Shown here one piece after another: positions 1 to 8,590 of a stretch of DNA of 64,000 nucleotides (the stretch's first letter is position 1; each line of letters starts with the position of its first letter). The stretch covers positions 62,001 to 126,000 of the forward strand of contig QAIB01000009.1 in NCBI GenBank assembly GCA_030418545.1. Direction: 5' to 3'. The notes below the pieces were generated by a model. That model was not told the origin of the DNA and ran no database searches. It worked only from the letters and a program-made list of their open reading frames with translations. Source of the DNA: Xenophilus aerolatus (GTDB lineage: Bacteria > Pseudomonadota > Gammaproteobacteria > Burkholderiales > Burkholderiaceae_C). A program made the translations under genes and the position numbers.

Positions 1-205
1 CTCCCCCCGACGGAGGAGCCGGGCGCGTCATGAGGCCTTAAGAATTAATAGTCTGTGACAAATATCCATCATTTGTGAACACGTTCAGTGCGCGCTCGAG
101 GCCGTCGGCGCGGGCATCGATTCGGATGCCCGCTGCAGCAGGTGGCCTGCCATCGGGTAGAACCGGGCCATTTCCACCCGTCGCCGCCGAGGAGGGCGAG
201 GCGTC
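1..205. other. Leading non-coding stretch with possible 3' end of an upstream gene
   Basis: An open frame read from base 1 stops at a TGA at 31-33 and could be the last ten codons of an upstream plus-strand gene, but too little is visible to identify it. The remaining bases lead into the antiporter gene. A GGAGG-like stretch (GAGGAGGGCGAGG) lies just upstream of the ATG at 206 and is the likely ribosome binding site. I see no hairpin or clear promoter. Confidence 0.3.
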
Positions 206-1747
206 ATGGTTCTTTTCGAAAGTGCGCTGATCCTGATCACGGTGGCGATCGTGCTGCTGCACCTCACGCGCCGACTGTCCATTCCCTACCCCACCGTGCT
301 CGCGCTGGCCGGGGTCGCCGTCGCCGCCCTGCCCGGCGCGCCGGCCATCGGCATCGACCCGTCGCTGGCCCTGGCGCTGTTCATCGCCCCGGCGGTGTTC
401 GACGCGGCCTTCGACTTCCCGCCACGCGACGTGCGGCGCTACTGGCTGCCGCTGCTGTCGCTGGCCGCGATCGCCGTCGTCGTGACGACCGCGGTGGTGG
501 CCGGGGTGGGCGTGGCGCTGGCCGGCATGCCACTGGCCGCCGCCATCGCGCTGGGTGCCATCGTGGCGCCGCCCGATGCGGCGGCGGCCACCGCGGTGCT
601 GGGGCGCTTCTCGCAGCTGCCGCGCAGCACCGTGACCGTGCTCAAGGGCGAGAGCCTGCTCAACGACGCGGTAGCGCTGCTGATCTTCAGCGCTGCGGTG
701 GGCGTGATGCTGCACCCTGCCTCGCTGGGCTCGCTTGCGCCGCGGCTGGCGGTGGCCGCGCCCGGCGGGCTGCTGGTCGGCTGCCTCATGGGCCGGCTCG
801 CCACCTGGGTCATGCCCCTGCTCTACGGCCGGCTGAGCGGTGCCGTGGCGAGCTTCGTGCTGGCATTCGGCACCTGGATCGTGGCCGAGCGACTGGAGCT
901 CTCGGCCGTGCTGGCGATGGTCGCCTGCGGCATGGTCGTCGCGCGCTACGCCCCGGCGCACACGCCCGCGCGCGACCGCATCCATGTCTACTCGGTGTGG
1001 AACACGGCGGTCTTCCTGCTCAACGTGCTGGCCTTCCTGCTGCTGGGCTTGCAGGCGCGCGCCGTGGTGCAGCGCCTGGCGCCCGAGGCGCTGGGCGAGG
1101 CGCTGCGCTTCGCCGGCGCGGTGCTGGTCGCGGTGATCGTCACGCGCATCGTGTGGGTGATGCTGCACAACGTCGTGCTGCGCTGGCTGTACAGGCGGCG
1201 TGGCAAGCGCGTGCCCTCGGTGGCGCAGGGCGTGCTCGCGAGCTGGTGCGGCATGCGCGGGCTGGTCACCCTCGCCACCGCGCTGGCGCTGCCGGAGGGT
1301 TTCCCGCAGCGCGACCTGATCGTGCTGAGCGCGCTGGCCGTGGTGCTGGGCACGCTCGTCCTGCAGGGCCTGACGCTCGGCCCGCTGATCCGCGTGCTGC
1401 GCTTTCCGCCCGACGACTCGCTGTCGCGCGAGGTCGCCCATGCCCGCGCCGAGCTCATCGATGCCGGGCTGGTCCGCATCGCCGAGCGCAGCGACGAGCC
1501 GGCCGTGCGCCTGCGCGAGCTCTACGCCGCCGAACGGGCTGCCGCGCTGCAGGGCCACCGCCCGCGCAGCACGCAGCCCATCGACGCGCTCAAGCGCGAG
1601 GTCCTGATCGGCAAGCGCGCCCGGCTGGCCGAGCTGCGGGCCGCCGGCGCGATCGACGACGACGTGTTCCACACGCTCGAGCACGAGCTGGACTGGGCCG
1701 ACCTGGCGATGTCGCCGCCCGAGCGCTTCGAGATGGACGAGGCCTGA
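206..1747 (+). CDS. Cation/proton antiporter, CPA1 (NhaP-like) family
   Basis: A predicted inner-membrane antiporter that exchanges Na+ or K+ for H+ in pH and salt homeostasis. The 513-residue product has a long hydrophobic part (about residues 1-400, roughly 11-12 membrane segments) and a hydrophilic cytoplasmic tail of about 100 residues. The family motif GAIVAPPDA falls near residues 119-127 and GESLLND near 149-155; the Asp residues in these two motifs form the ion site in NhaP-type exchangers. The ATG at 206 has a purine-rich binding site just upstream. The gene stands alone and is convergent with the OmpA-lipoprotein gene. Ion specificity cannot be read from sequence. NhaP or YjcE-like names are possible. 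Confidence 0.85.
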   Translation: MVLFESALILITVAIVLLHLTRRLSIPYPTVLALAGVAVAALPGAPAIGIDPSLALALFIAPAVFDAAFDFPPRDVRRYWLPLLSLAAIAVVVTTAVVAGVGVALAGMPLAAAIALGAIVAPPDAAAATAVLGRFSQLPRSTVTVLKGESLLNDAVALLIFSAAVGVMLHPASLGSLAPRLAVAAPGGLLVGCLMGRLATWVMPLLYGRLSGAVASFVLAFGTWIVAERLELSAVLAMVACGMVVARYAPAHTPARDRIHVYSVWNTAVFLLNVLAFLLLGLQARAVVQRLAPEALGEALRFAGAVLVAVIVTRIVWVMLHNVVLRWLYRRRGKRVPSVAQGVLASWCGMRGLVTLATALALPEGFPQRDLIVLSALAVVLGTLVLQGLTLGPLIRVLRFPPDDSLSREVAHARAELIDAGLVRIAERSDEPAVRLRELYAAERAAALQGHRPRSTQPIDALKREVLIGKRARLAELRAAGAIDDDVFHTLEHELDWADLAMSPPERFEMDEA

Positions 1748-1767
1748 GCGGTCACCGACGTCGGCCT

Positions 1768-1830
1768 GCTACCAAAACGATAGCTGCTCGCGCCCGCCCC
1801 ACGGGCGCCGCAGCCACTTTTCTTTTGGAA
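1768..1830 (+). repeat. Dispersed Comamonadaceae-type repeat, copy 1
   Basis: GCTAC-N6-GATAGC is followed by TGCTCGCGCCCG, a short loop and CGGGCGC, then a degenerate tail ending in a T/A-rich stretch. This copy sits between the convergent antiporter and OmpA-lipoprotein genes. It shares order and spacing of elements with copies at 9751, 30199, 44006 and 62496. The two short inverted repeats could form two adjacent hairpins. Function unknown. Confidence 0.75.
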
Positions 1831-1840
1831 TCCGCGCCGC

Positions 1841-3022
1841 TCAGCCGGCCCCGCAGTCCACCACGCGGAAGTCGACCCGGCGGTCGGCCGCGTCGACCAC
1901 GTCGTCGGTGCCGGTGCCGACGATGTTCTCCTTCGAACCCAGGCCGAGCACGCGCAGCCGGGGCTCGAGCGCCGGCGACAGCGCCGCCAGTCGGCCGCGG
2001 ATGGTGGCCGCGCGGCGCGTCGACAGCGCCTCGTTGAAGGACTCGGTGCCGGTGGCGCTGGTGTGGCCCTGCACGCGCACGCACAGCGACGAGCGCGCCA
2101 GCTGCGCCGCGATCTGGCGCATCCACATCGCATAGGCGGCGGTGACCTTCGGGTCGGGCCAGAACTCGGTGCTGCCGGGCGCGAAGAGGAACTTGACGCT
2201 CACGCTGTTGGTCGACAGGCCCAGCGCCACGAGCTGGCCGAAGGCCTCCTCGGCCTCGGCCGGCGTGCCCGCCTTCACGGCCGACAGGTAGATGCCTGTC
2301 AGCACCCGGATCTGGTCGCCGCCGCGCACGGCCGCCGCGCGGTAGGCGGCCAGCGCTTCGCGAAAGCGCCCCGCGGTGTACAGCGCCATCGCGTCCTGCG
2401 CCTGGGCCGCGCTGGCGAGGCGGTCGAGGTAGGCCGCGTCCGCCGGCTGCTTGGGCGGGGTCGAGGCCGTCTTCACGTAGCCGTCGAAGCCGCGGTCGCG
2501 CGGCAGCACCGGGCTGTCGCGGAACATGGCCAGCGGCGTCATGTCCACCCCGGCCGCCGAGGCGCGGGCGGACGACTGCGCGACCACGGTGCGGCTGCCC
2601 AGGTCGACCAGCGCCAGGTTCAGCTGGTAGGCCTTCTCGGCGCGCGTCATCGTGCCGACGATCAGGTGCGTCGCCTTGCCCACGCCCTGGGCGTCGAAGC
2701 GCAGCGCGTCCGAACCGCGCTCGCGCACGCGCTGGGCGACGATGCGGTCCAGCACCTGCGTGGCGGCGGTCTGCTGGCCGGTGAGGCCGTCGATGGTGGG
2801 GTCGAGCACCAGCACCTTGGGCTTGGCGCCGAACAGGCCCGCGCTCTCGTCGCCCTGGCGCAGCAGCCCGTCGACCGCGGCCTGCGCTGCCTGCTCGAAC
2901 GGCATCACCTGCGCCTGCACCACCGGCTGCGGCGCCACGCAGGCGGCCAGCGGCAGCACGGCCAGCACCAGGGCCAGGAGCCATCCGCAGCGTCGGGCAC
3001 CGCGGGTCGTCGTCATCGTCAT
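1841..3022 (-). CDS. OmpA-domain outer-membrane lipoprotein
   Basis: A predicted envelope lipoprotein of 393 residues. The N-terminus has a positively charged start, a hydrophobic core and a lipobox LAAC with Cys28 as the probable lipidation site. The middle (about 60-250) looks like a CsgG/TPR-like periplasmic region, with a repetitive Ala-rich helical part. The C-terminal part (about 265-390) is an OmpA-like peptidoglycan-binding domain with the typical GHTSATGTESFNEALSTRRA-like motif and an R-rich end. The ATG at 3022 overlaps the kinase stop in an ATGA arrangement, so translation is probably coupled. That pairing suggests the kinase and this lipoprotein work together at the cell envelope. 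Function beyond this is inference. Confidence 0.8.
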   Translation of the reverse strand: MTMTTTRGARRCGWLLALVLAVLPLAACVAPQPVVQAQVMPFEQAAQAAVDGLLRQGDESAGLFGAKPKVLVLDPTIDGLTGQQTAATQVLDRIVAQRVRERGSDALRFDAQGVGKATHLIVGTMTRAEKAYQLNLALVDLGSRTVVAQSSARASAAGVDMTPLAMFRDSPVLPRDRGFDGYVKTASTPPKQPADAAYLDRLASAAQAQDAMALYTAGRFREALAAYRAAAVRGGDQIRVLTGIYLSAVKAGTPAEAEEAFGQLVALGLSTNSVSVKFLFAPGSTEFWPDPKVTAAYAMWMRQIAAQLARSSLCVRVQGHTSATGTESFNEALSTRRAATIRGRLAALSPALEPRLRVLGLGSKENIVGTGTDDVVDAADRRVDFRVVDCGAG

Positions 3023-4872
3023 TTGCATTGTTCGCGCAGGTAGGCAAGGTCCTGCTTGCCCAGGGGTTGCAGGGAGGACTGCAGCATCAGGTCGCTGCAG
3101 CGCGCGCCGCGCGGCGCGGGCCGGGCGGCGGAGGTGTCGGGCACGGCGGTGTCGGCCTGCGCAAGCGCCGTGGGGGCGGCGCGCGGGCGCTCGCGTGCGC
3201 TGCGGTCGGTCGCCGCGCGGGAGCGCTCGGTGCTGCTGCGCACGGCGGCCGTGGGCGCGCTGCGGGTCGGCGGCGAGTCGGCGATGGCAGCCCGTGGCGC
3301 CACGGGTTCCGGCGCGGGTGTGCTCGGTGTCAGGCTGGCAGGCACGAGGGCGGCGGCCGGTGGCGACTCGGGCGTCGGCACGTAGGCTGCCGTTGTCGCG
3401 GCCGGTGCCGAAGCGGGCGCCGCCACGGCGGGCGCAGCCGCGGATGCGGCCGCAGGCACGGGCGCCGGCCGGTCGGCCATGGTCCAGAACAGTGCCGCCG
3501 CCACGACGGCGACGACGCCTGCGCCGGCCGGCCACAGCCAGCGGGAACCGGCGCGGCGCGCAGGCGGCGCGGCGGGCGCCGCGGCAGCCAGCGACGACAA
3601 CCGCGAGGCCGGCACCGGCACCGGTTCGGCCGAGACGGCGGCGGGCCGCGCCACGGCTTTCTCGGCCGCCTGCGGCGCAGAGGCAACGGGCCCTGTCACG
3701 ACGGGCGCCGGCGCTTCGATCGGCTCTGCCGCCGCGGGCGCGGCGCCAACATGCGCCGTCGCCGCTTTCTTCGCCGGCAGGCCGGCCATGCCCAGACGCC
3801 GCCGAAAGTCCGCCACCGAGGCCGGCCGCGCATCGGGCAGCACCGCCAGGGCGGCGTCCACCGTGCCCAGCAGTTCGGCGCTGTACGCCGCCCGCAAGGC
3901 CGGCTGGGCGCTCAGCGGCAGCCAGGGGTCGTTGAGCACGCGCACGGTGGCCGGTGGCGCCGCGCGGCCGGTGAGCGCGTAGTGCACCACGCCGGCCAGG
4001 GCATACAGGTCGGTCCACGGCCCCTGGGCGCCGGTCGATCCGTACTGCTCGATGGGTGCGAAGCTGGGCTTGAGCAGCGTCGTCAGCACCTGCGTGCGGT
4101 CGGCGATCACGCGCCGCGCGGCGCCGAAGTCCAGCAGCACCGGGCCGTCCGCCGTGAGCAGGATGTTGTCGGGCGCGATGTCGCGGTGGTAGCAGTCCGC
4201 CGCGTGCAGGATCTCCAGCGCGTCGAGCAGCGGCGCCAGCCACTTGCGCACCAGCCGCTCCGAGGGCGGGCGGCGCAGGTAGTCCAGCGCCGTCTTCAGC
4301 GTCGGCCCGCGGTAGAAAGGCATCGCCATGTACGCGGTGCCGTTGGCTTCCCAGAAGCGGAACACCTTGACCAGGGCGCGGTGGTCGAAGCGCGCCAGCA
4401 GCCGCGCCTCGTTCACGAAGCTCGACAGGCCCACCCCGAAAGCCTGCGTCGCCTCGCCCGGCCGCACCGTGAGTTGCAGCGAATCGGTGGCGCGCGTCAC
4501 CAGCGCGGCCGGCAGGTATTCCTTGATCGCGACGTGCCGCTCGAGCGCCACGTCCCAGGCCCGGTAGACGATGCCGAAACCGCCCTGCCCCAGCACCTCC
4601 TCGATGTCGAAGCCCGCGATGTGGTGGCCGACCGGCAGTGCCAGCCGGTCCAGCGGCAGGGCCGGGGGCGCGTGGCCCGCGGCGTCGTGTACCGTCGCGG
4701 CGAAGGCATCGGCCGAGCGCTGCGGCAGCGGCGCCACGCAGCTGCGGCAGAAGGTGGCGGCGGCGCGGTTCTCGGCCCTGCACTGCGGGCAGGTGATGGT
4801 GGCCAGCACGGTCGGTGCCGTGCCGGGCATCGGCAGGGTGCGTTCGCCGGGCAGCCCGCCGTCCGCAGGCAT
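3019..4872 (-). CDS. Membrane-anchored Hanks-type Ser/Thr protein kinase with N-terminal zinc ribbon
   Basis: A 617-residue kinase. A zinc-ribbon-like pair (CPQC and CRSC) lies near the N-terminus. The kinase domain spans about residues 80-345: glycine loop GQGGFG near 91, the AIKEYLP lysine near 114, the catalytic loop HRDIAPDN near 226, and the metal-binding DFGAAR near 247. A long Ala/Pro-rich stretch follows, then one membrane segment (about 442-464), another Pro/Ala-rich region, and a C-terminal extracytoplasmic tail with two cysteines. This is the layout of a receptor-like kinase with the kinase inside and a sensor outside. The start is uncertain: ATG at 4872 is chosen because it lies 23 bases after the upstream stop; ATG at 4830 is the alternative. 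Substrates unknown. Confidence 0.85.
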   Translation of the reverse strand: MPADGGLPGERTLPMPGTAPTVLATITCPQCRAENRAAATFCRSCVAPLPQRSADAFAATVHDAAGHAPPALPLDRLALPVGHHIAGFDIEEVLGQGGFGIVYRAWDVALERHVAIKEYLPAALVTRATDSLQLTVRPGEATQAFGVGLSSFVNEARLLARFDHRALVKVFRFWEANGTAYMAMPFYRGPTLKTALDYLRRPPSERLVRKWLAPLLDALEILHAADCYHRDIAPDNILLTADGPVLLDFGAARRVIADRTQVLTTLLKPSFAPIEQYGSTGAQGPWTDLYALAGVVHYALTGRAAPPATVRVLNDPWLPLSAQPALRAAYSAELLGTVDAALAVLPDARPASVADFRRRLGMAGLPAKKAATAHVGAAPAAAEPIEAPAPVVTGPVASAPQAAEKAVARPAAVSAEPVPVPASRLSSLAAAAPAAPPARRAGSRWLWPAGAGVVAVVAAALFWTMADRPAPVPAAASAAAPAVAAPASAPAATTAAYVPTPESPPAAALVPASLTPSTPAPEPVAPRAAIADSPPTRSAPTAAVRSSTERSRAATDRSARERPRAAPTALAQADTAVPDTSAARPAPRGARCSDLMLQSSLQPLGKQDLAYLREQCK

Positions 4873-4895
4873 CGCAGCCGTGCGGTGCACCGTCC

Positions 4896-5285
4896 TCACA
4901 CCGGTGCCGACTTGCGGTCGGCCAGGATCGAGGCCGCGCGGTAGGCGCTGCGGCCGGCCGTCTTGGCGTAGGTGTGCAGCGTCTTCCACTGCACCTCGCG
5001 CTGCGCCGGGGTGGCCTCGGCGGGCCGCGCCATCAGCGCCTGGCTGACCTCGACCAGTGCGATGGCGGCGGTGATGCAGAAGTGGATCGCCGTTTCCTCC
5101 GGCGCCGCCTCGTAGGCCGCGCGCTCGGCCTGCGCCGCCCGCGCCTGGTCCAGCTCGTTCATCGACGACAGCAGGGTCGGCCCGAAAAAGGGCACCCCGC
5201 CACGCTGAGCCGCGGTGCCGAGAAAGCGGTCCAACTGCTCCAGCGCAGCATCCAGCCTGTGGGAATCGGCGAATCGAGTGCTCAC
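4896..5285 (-). CDS. Small conserved-looking protein of unknown function
   Basis: A 129-residue product with no signal peptide or membrane segment and a predicted all-helical character (many Ala, Glu, Arg; LDAALEQLDRFL near the start). I do not recognise a family. It begins with GTG; the ATG three bases upstream runs straight into a stop. It is the first gene of the minus-strand cassette with the kinase and OmpA lipoprotein, with only a 23-base gap to the kinase, so a role in that pathway as a regulator or substrate is a guess from context only. Confidence 0.6.
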   Translation of the reverse strand: MSTRFADSHRLDAALEQLDRFLGTAAQRGGVPFFGPTLLSSMNELDQARAAQAERAAYEAAPEETAIHFCITAAIALVEVSQALMARPAEATPAQREVQWKTLHTYAKTAGRSAYRAASILADRKSAPV

Positions 5286-5605
5286 GACATTTGATTAACA
5301 ACTGTAACCAATTGAGTCTATGTGAGACCGAGTAAGTCTTCTGTAGGACACGGACGACGCGCAAGGTCGGCGTGAACTAGTTCCGGCCGTTTTATGCAAA
5401 TGCTTGTCGCGGCTTGGAAAAGGTGGCCGCAAACCAACGTATTCGTCTGGCCGGCGCCGGCCCGGCATGTGCGCCGGCGGCCCGCCGCTGTCGGCCGGCG
5501 CCGCACAGGGATCGCCGCCGTCTGCCTGCACCGGCGTCGCGTCGCCATGCGTCTCATGCATGCCATGGAAACAAGTGTCCGGTCTCTTCTTACACCGGTG
5601 GTCCG
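5286..5605. other. Divergent intergenic region, 320 bases
   Basis: The first half is AT-richer than the surroundings and probably holds the promoter of the minus-strand kinase cassette. The second half contains an ATG at 5563 opening a 14-codon frame whose TGA overlaps a TTG that could start the next gene. In-frame codons upstream of 5606 are Arg/Pro/Ala-rich in the way of non-coding GC-rich DNA, so I do not extend the next gene into it. Confidence 0.4.
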
Positions 5606-5935
5606 TTGAGTCGCAGGGAGCCTTCGTCGCCAGGCGCGCAGCCGGCAGAGGCTGCCGCGGCCGTGCGTCGCTGGAGTGGCAAGGACACCGGGCCGCTCGG
5701 CCCGCCGAGCCTCGTGCGCTCGCAATGGCAGGCGCTGGTCGAATTGCGCGCGGGTCACCTGATCGCGCGCACGGGCTTGCGGGGCCTGTCGGCCGACGAC
5801 GCCCGGCACTTCCGCACCTATTCGGCGCCGACGATCACCGCGCTGCTGCGCTACGGCTTCATCCGCGAGGTCGATGGCGCTTACGACATCACCGACCACG
5901 GGCTGCACGCGCTCGAGGTGCTGCCCCGACGCTGA
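5606..5935 (+). CDS. Small protein with a winged-helix-like C-terminal half
   Basis: About 109 residues from a TTG start at 5606. The C-terminal part (SAPTITALLRYGFI, then EVDGAYDITDHGLHALEVL) reads like the recognition helix and wing of a small winged-helix domain, as found in MarR/PadR-like or phage-type regulators. The N-terminal 30 residues look disordered. The start is uncertain, as no ATG fits and a longer frame opening at 5414 has non-coding-like composition. It may be a small DNA-binding protein; no partner is obvious. Confidence 0.5.
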   Translation: MSRREPSSPGAQPAEAAAAVRRWSGKDTGPLGPPSLVRSQWQALVELRAGHLIARTGLRGLSADDARHFRTYSAPTITALLRYGFIREVDGAYDITDHGLHALEVLPRR

Positions 5936-6052
5936 TGAGGCACGGGCGCACCGAAGGCGCCCCTTGCTCACATTCCCTCGTCGTTGGCATCACGACGATG
6001 CGTTTCACCCGCCACCGCAGCAATTCCGGCAGCAGATGTGCCCTGTGGCACG

Positions 6053-6631
6053 ATGCCGCCCGTGTCCGCCCGCGCCCTCGCCCTGCCCACCCGTCGCACG
6101 CCTTACCGCACCTGGCCGGGCACGCTGGCGATCGGACTGGCCATCGCGCTCTACGTGGGCGGCCTGCAGCTGTGGGACCGCCACACGCCCGCCATGCGGC
6201 CGCTGCCCGCGGGCAAGACCTGGCGTGTCGGCCCGGCGCGTTTCGAGCCGCCCGCCGGCTGGCAGATGGACATCGCCCGCTCGCGCCCCGGCCAGTCGCT
6301 GGTGCTGGTGCGCGGCGCGCACGAGATCTCGGTGCGCACCGACCGGTGGGTGGGCGGCCCCGAAGGCCCGCTCGCGCGGCAGCAACGCCTGCTGGAGCGC
6401 GGTGAAGGCCAGCAGATCGACGGCCGCGTGTCGGACTTCCTCACCCCCTGGGGCCTGCAGGGCGTCAGCTTCGCGTACAGCGGCCGGCACGGCAGCGGCC
6501 GGCTCTGGCAACTGGTCGACACGGGGCGCAAGTCGGTGGTGATGGTCGACGTCTTCGGCCCGGCCGAGGGACTGGCCGACGTGCTCGCGCAGGGCCGCGC
6601 GCTGGTCGATTCGATGGACCTGGGCGCCTGA
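6053..6631 (+). CDS. Membrane-anchored periplasmic protein of unknown function
   Basis: A 192-residue protein with an N-terminal membrane anchor (about residues 23-40, GTLAIGLAIALYVGG) and a mainly beta-rich, water-soluble remainder with many Gly and Arg, probably periplasmic. I do not recognise the family. ATG at 6053 is chosen over the upstream in-frame ATG at 5984 because residues before it look non-coding. The stop codon overlaps the ATG of the next gene (TGATG), so this protein and the PrsW-type protease are probably made together. It might be a substrate or partner of that protease; this is inference only. Confidence 0.65.
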   Translation: MPPVSARALALPTRRTPYRTWPGTLAIGLAIALYVGGLQLWDRHTPAMRPLPAGKTWRVGPARFEPPAGWQMDIARSRPGQSLVLVRGAHEISVRTDRWVGGPEGPLARQQRLLERGEGQQIDGRVSDFLTPWGLQGVSFAYSGRHGSGRLWQLVDTGRKSVVMVDVFGPAEGLADVLAQGRALVDSMDLGA

Positions 6632-7824
6632 TGCACGCGCCGACCCTGGACCCGCCCGGCGCCGCACTGGCGGATGACTCCATCGGCACCGACCACTTCT
6701 TCCAGCCGCGCCGCGCCGCCTTCTGGTTGCTGGTCGTGCTCCTGGCGCACGGGCTGGTCTTCACGGCGCAGCTCTTCGCCGCGGGCGCGCGCGTGGTGCC
6801 GCTCACCTTCGGCCTGGGCCTGCTCGTGTGGACCTTGTTCACCCTCGCCTTCTGGGCCGTCTTCCGGCTCATGGAACTGAGCGAGCAGCAGCCCGTCGAT
6901 GCCTTCATCCTGGCCTTCGCCTGGGGCGCACTGGCCGCGGTGAGCCTGGCGGTGCCGGCCAATGCCGCCATCCTGAGCCTGCTGGCCAAGCTGGGATCGC
7001 CCGAGTTCGCGGCCACCTGGGGCGCGGCGATGGCCGGGCCCGTGACCGAGGAGTTCCTCAAGCTCATGGGCGTGCTGCTGCTTATCCTGGTGGCACGCAG
7101 CCAGTTCCCCACCGAGCTGTCGGTGCTGGTGGTGGGCGCCGCCGTGGGCCTGGGCTTTCAGGTGGTCGAGAACCTGCACGCCACGGTCACGGCCGCGCTG
7201 CGCTACCCGGTCGAGAGCCAGGTGCTGCCCGTGCTGCAGAACCTCGTCACGCGCGGACTGCTCAGCGGCCTGTGGACCCACGCTGCCTACACCACCGTCG
7301 CGAGCTACGGCGTGGCCTGGTACCTGCGCCACGTCGAGCGATCACGCGCCGTGCGCATCGCCGTCGCCGTGGCCGGCTTCGCGCTCGCGTGGGCCATGCA
7401 CTTCGTGTGGAACTCGCCTTGGCTGGAGGACCATTTCAACGACAGCCGCTGGGGCCTGGCGCTGCTGCTCGTCGTCAAGGGCGTGCCGGTGGCCGCCGCG
7501 GCGGCCCTGCTCTGGCGCGCCGCCCTGCGCGAAGAAGGCGCGCACCTGCAGATGCTGGCCGAGCACTTCGTGCCCGAGCGCGACCTCCTGAGCGAAGACG
7601 AGCGCGCACGCCTGGGTGCGCCGCTGGAGCGCCTGCGCGTGCGGCGAGCGCTGGGGCGGCAATACGGGCGGCCGGCACGGCGCCTCAAGGCGAAGCTGCA
7701 GCGCGAGCAGTTGCGCCTGGTGATGAAGGCGGGGGTCTACGGGCGGGGGCCGCGCACGGTGCGGCACGAGGCGTCGATCCGCCGGACCCGTGCACGGCTC
7801 GATGCGCTGACGGCCACTGCCTGA
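6631..7824 (+). CDS. PrsW-type intramembrane protease
   Basis: A 397-residue polytopic membrane protein. Family hallmarks are visible: the TEEFLKL motif (EExxK, near residue 138), GLGFQVVEN (near 173-181) and a conserved His in WTHAAYTT (near 215), which together form the predicted active site of the PrsW/M82 and CPBP-like group. PrsW in Bacillus cleaves an anti-sigma factor; no anti-sigma gene is adjacent here. About eight membrane segments are followed by a cytoplasmic, basic C-terminal tail of about 100 residues that is longer than in the core family. It is translationally coupled to the preceding anchored protein. Confidence 0.8.
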   Translation: MHAPTLDPPGAALADDSIGTDHFFQPRRAAFWLLVVLLAHGLVFTAQLFAAGARVVPLTFGLGLLVWTLFTLAFWAVFRLMELSEQQPVDAFILAFAWGALAAVSLAVPANAAILSLLAKLGSPEFAATWGAAMAGPVTEEFLKLMGVLLLILVARSQFPTELSVLVVGAAVGLGFQVVENLHATVTAALRYPVESQVLPVLQNLVTRGLLSGLWTHAAYTTVASYGVAWYLRHVERSRAVRIAVAVAGFALAWAMHFVWNSPWLEDHFNDSRWGLALLLVVKGVPVAAAAALLWRAALREEGAHLQMLAEHFVPERDLLSEDERARLGAPLERLRVRRALGRQYGRPARRLKAKLQREQLRLVMKAGVYGRGPRTVRHEASIRRTRARLDALTATA

Positions 7825-7871
7825 CGCACGGCCGCGATCCGCCGCCCGCTGGCGCCGCCCGCTGGCGCCGC

Positions 7872-7920
7872 ACGGCCGCCGTTCGGCCGAACGGCCAGCA
7901 CCGTTCGCCCTATCGACGGC
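7872..7920. repeat. Palindromic GC-rich element shared with 23610-23653
   Basis: A stretch containing GTTCGGCCGAAC followed by GGCCAGCACCGTTCG. The order GGCCG...GGCCG-ACGGCCAG-CCGTTCG recurs before the DUF4329 gene at 23610, with similar spacing and about three-quarters identity by eye. Both copies lie in the leader of a plus-strand gene. Just upstream, GCCGCCCGCTGGC is tandemly duplicated. It may be a small dispersed repeat or a shared regulatory site. Confidence 0.45.
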
Positions 7921-7981
7921 CAGTTGACGCTTATTTACGATCTGCGCCCCCAGAACTTTCTGACCTGCGTCTGACCGACCG

Positions 7982-8410
7982 ATGACTTCCGCTGTTTCTC
8001 CCGCGTTCTTGCCCGCCCGCACGGGCACCTCGTCGGCCGCCGTGTGGACCGGCCGCGTCCTCAGCGCGCTGGTCGTGCTCGTGCTGCTGGCCGATGCGGC
8101 CGTCAACCTGTTCGCGCCCGAAGAGCTCGCCGAGCCCATGGCCGCCACCGGCTTCACCGCCGCGCTGTCGCCGCAGCTGGGCATCCTCATGCTGGTGTGC
8201 GCCGTGCTGTACGCGATTCCGCGGACCAGCGTGCTCGGCGCGATCCTTGTCACCGGCTTTTTGGGCGGCGCCATTTGCGCCCACTTCCGCATCGGGGAGA
8301 TGGGGTCGGGGTCTCAGGTCGTGTGTTTGGTGATTGGTGTTGCGGCCTGGCTGGGGCTGTATCTGCGGATGCCGGCGTTGAGGGCGCTGCTGCCGCTTAG
8401 CCGAAGCTGA
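7982..8410 (+). CDS. DoxX-like small membrane protein
   Basis: A 142-residue protein with four predicted membrane segments, a length and layout typical of the DoxX/DoxX-like family (for example a first helix VLSALVVLVLLADAAVNLF and a GAICAHFRIGE segment between helices 3 and 4). Members are loosely linked to quinone or redox functions, but this subgroup has no assigned reaction. It stands alone with its own leader, which carries the shared GC-rich palindromic element. Confidence 0.7.
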   Translation: MTSAVSPAFLPARTGTSSAAVWTGRVLSALVVLVLLADAAVNLFAPEELAEPMAATGFTAALSPQLGILMLVCAVLYAIPRTSVLGAILVTGFLGGAICAHFRIGEMGSGSQVVCLVIGVAAWLGLYLRMPALRALLPLSRS

Positions 8411-8590
8411 GTGGCCGTCGTCGTCGCCGATGACTTTTCAAAGTTCAGCACTGTTGCATTCCGACCGACGAACGGCCTCCTGCAACGCTTTTTAGCTATT
8501 TCCGTATACAAAGCGGGCGTTGCGATTGCTCCGGCGAAACCGAGGTTCTGCTGCTAAAGCGTCTTGCATAAAGTCGTCTCGCCCGCGGAT

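Noticed and set aside
38-1684. Long open frame antisense to the antiporter gene
   Set aside because: It is Gln/His/Arg-rich and made by GC bias; the plus-strand frame has clear antiporter motifs.
1841-5364. Type VI secretion kinase module
   Set aside because: No Tss, TagF, FHA or phosphatase gene lies in the window, so only the kinase/OmpA pairing is claimed.
5414-5605. Extension of the small winged-helix-like gene
   Set aside because: Codons are non-coding-like (Arg, Pro, His, Cys-rich) with no ribosome binding site.
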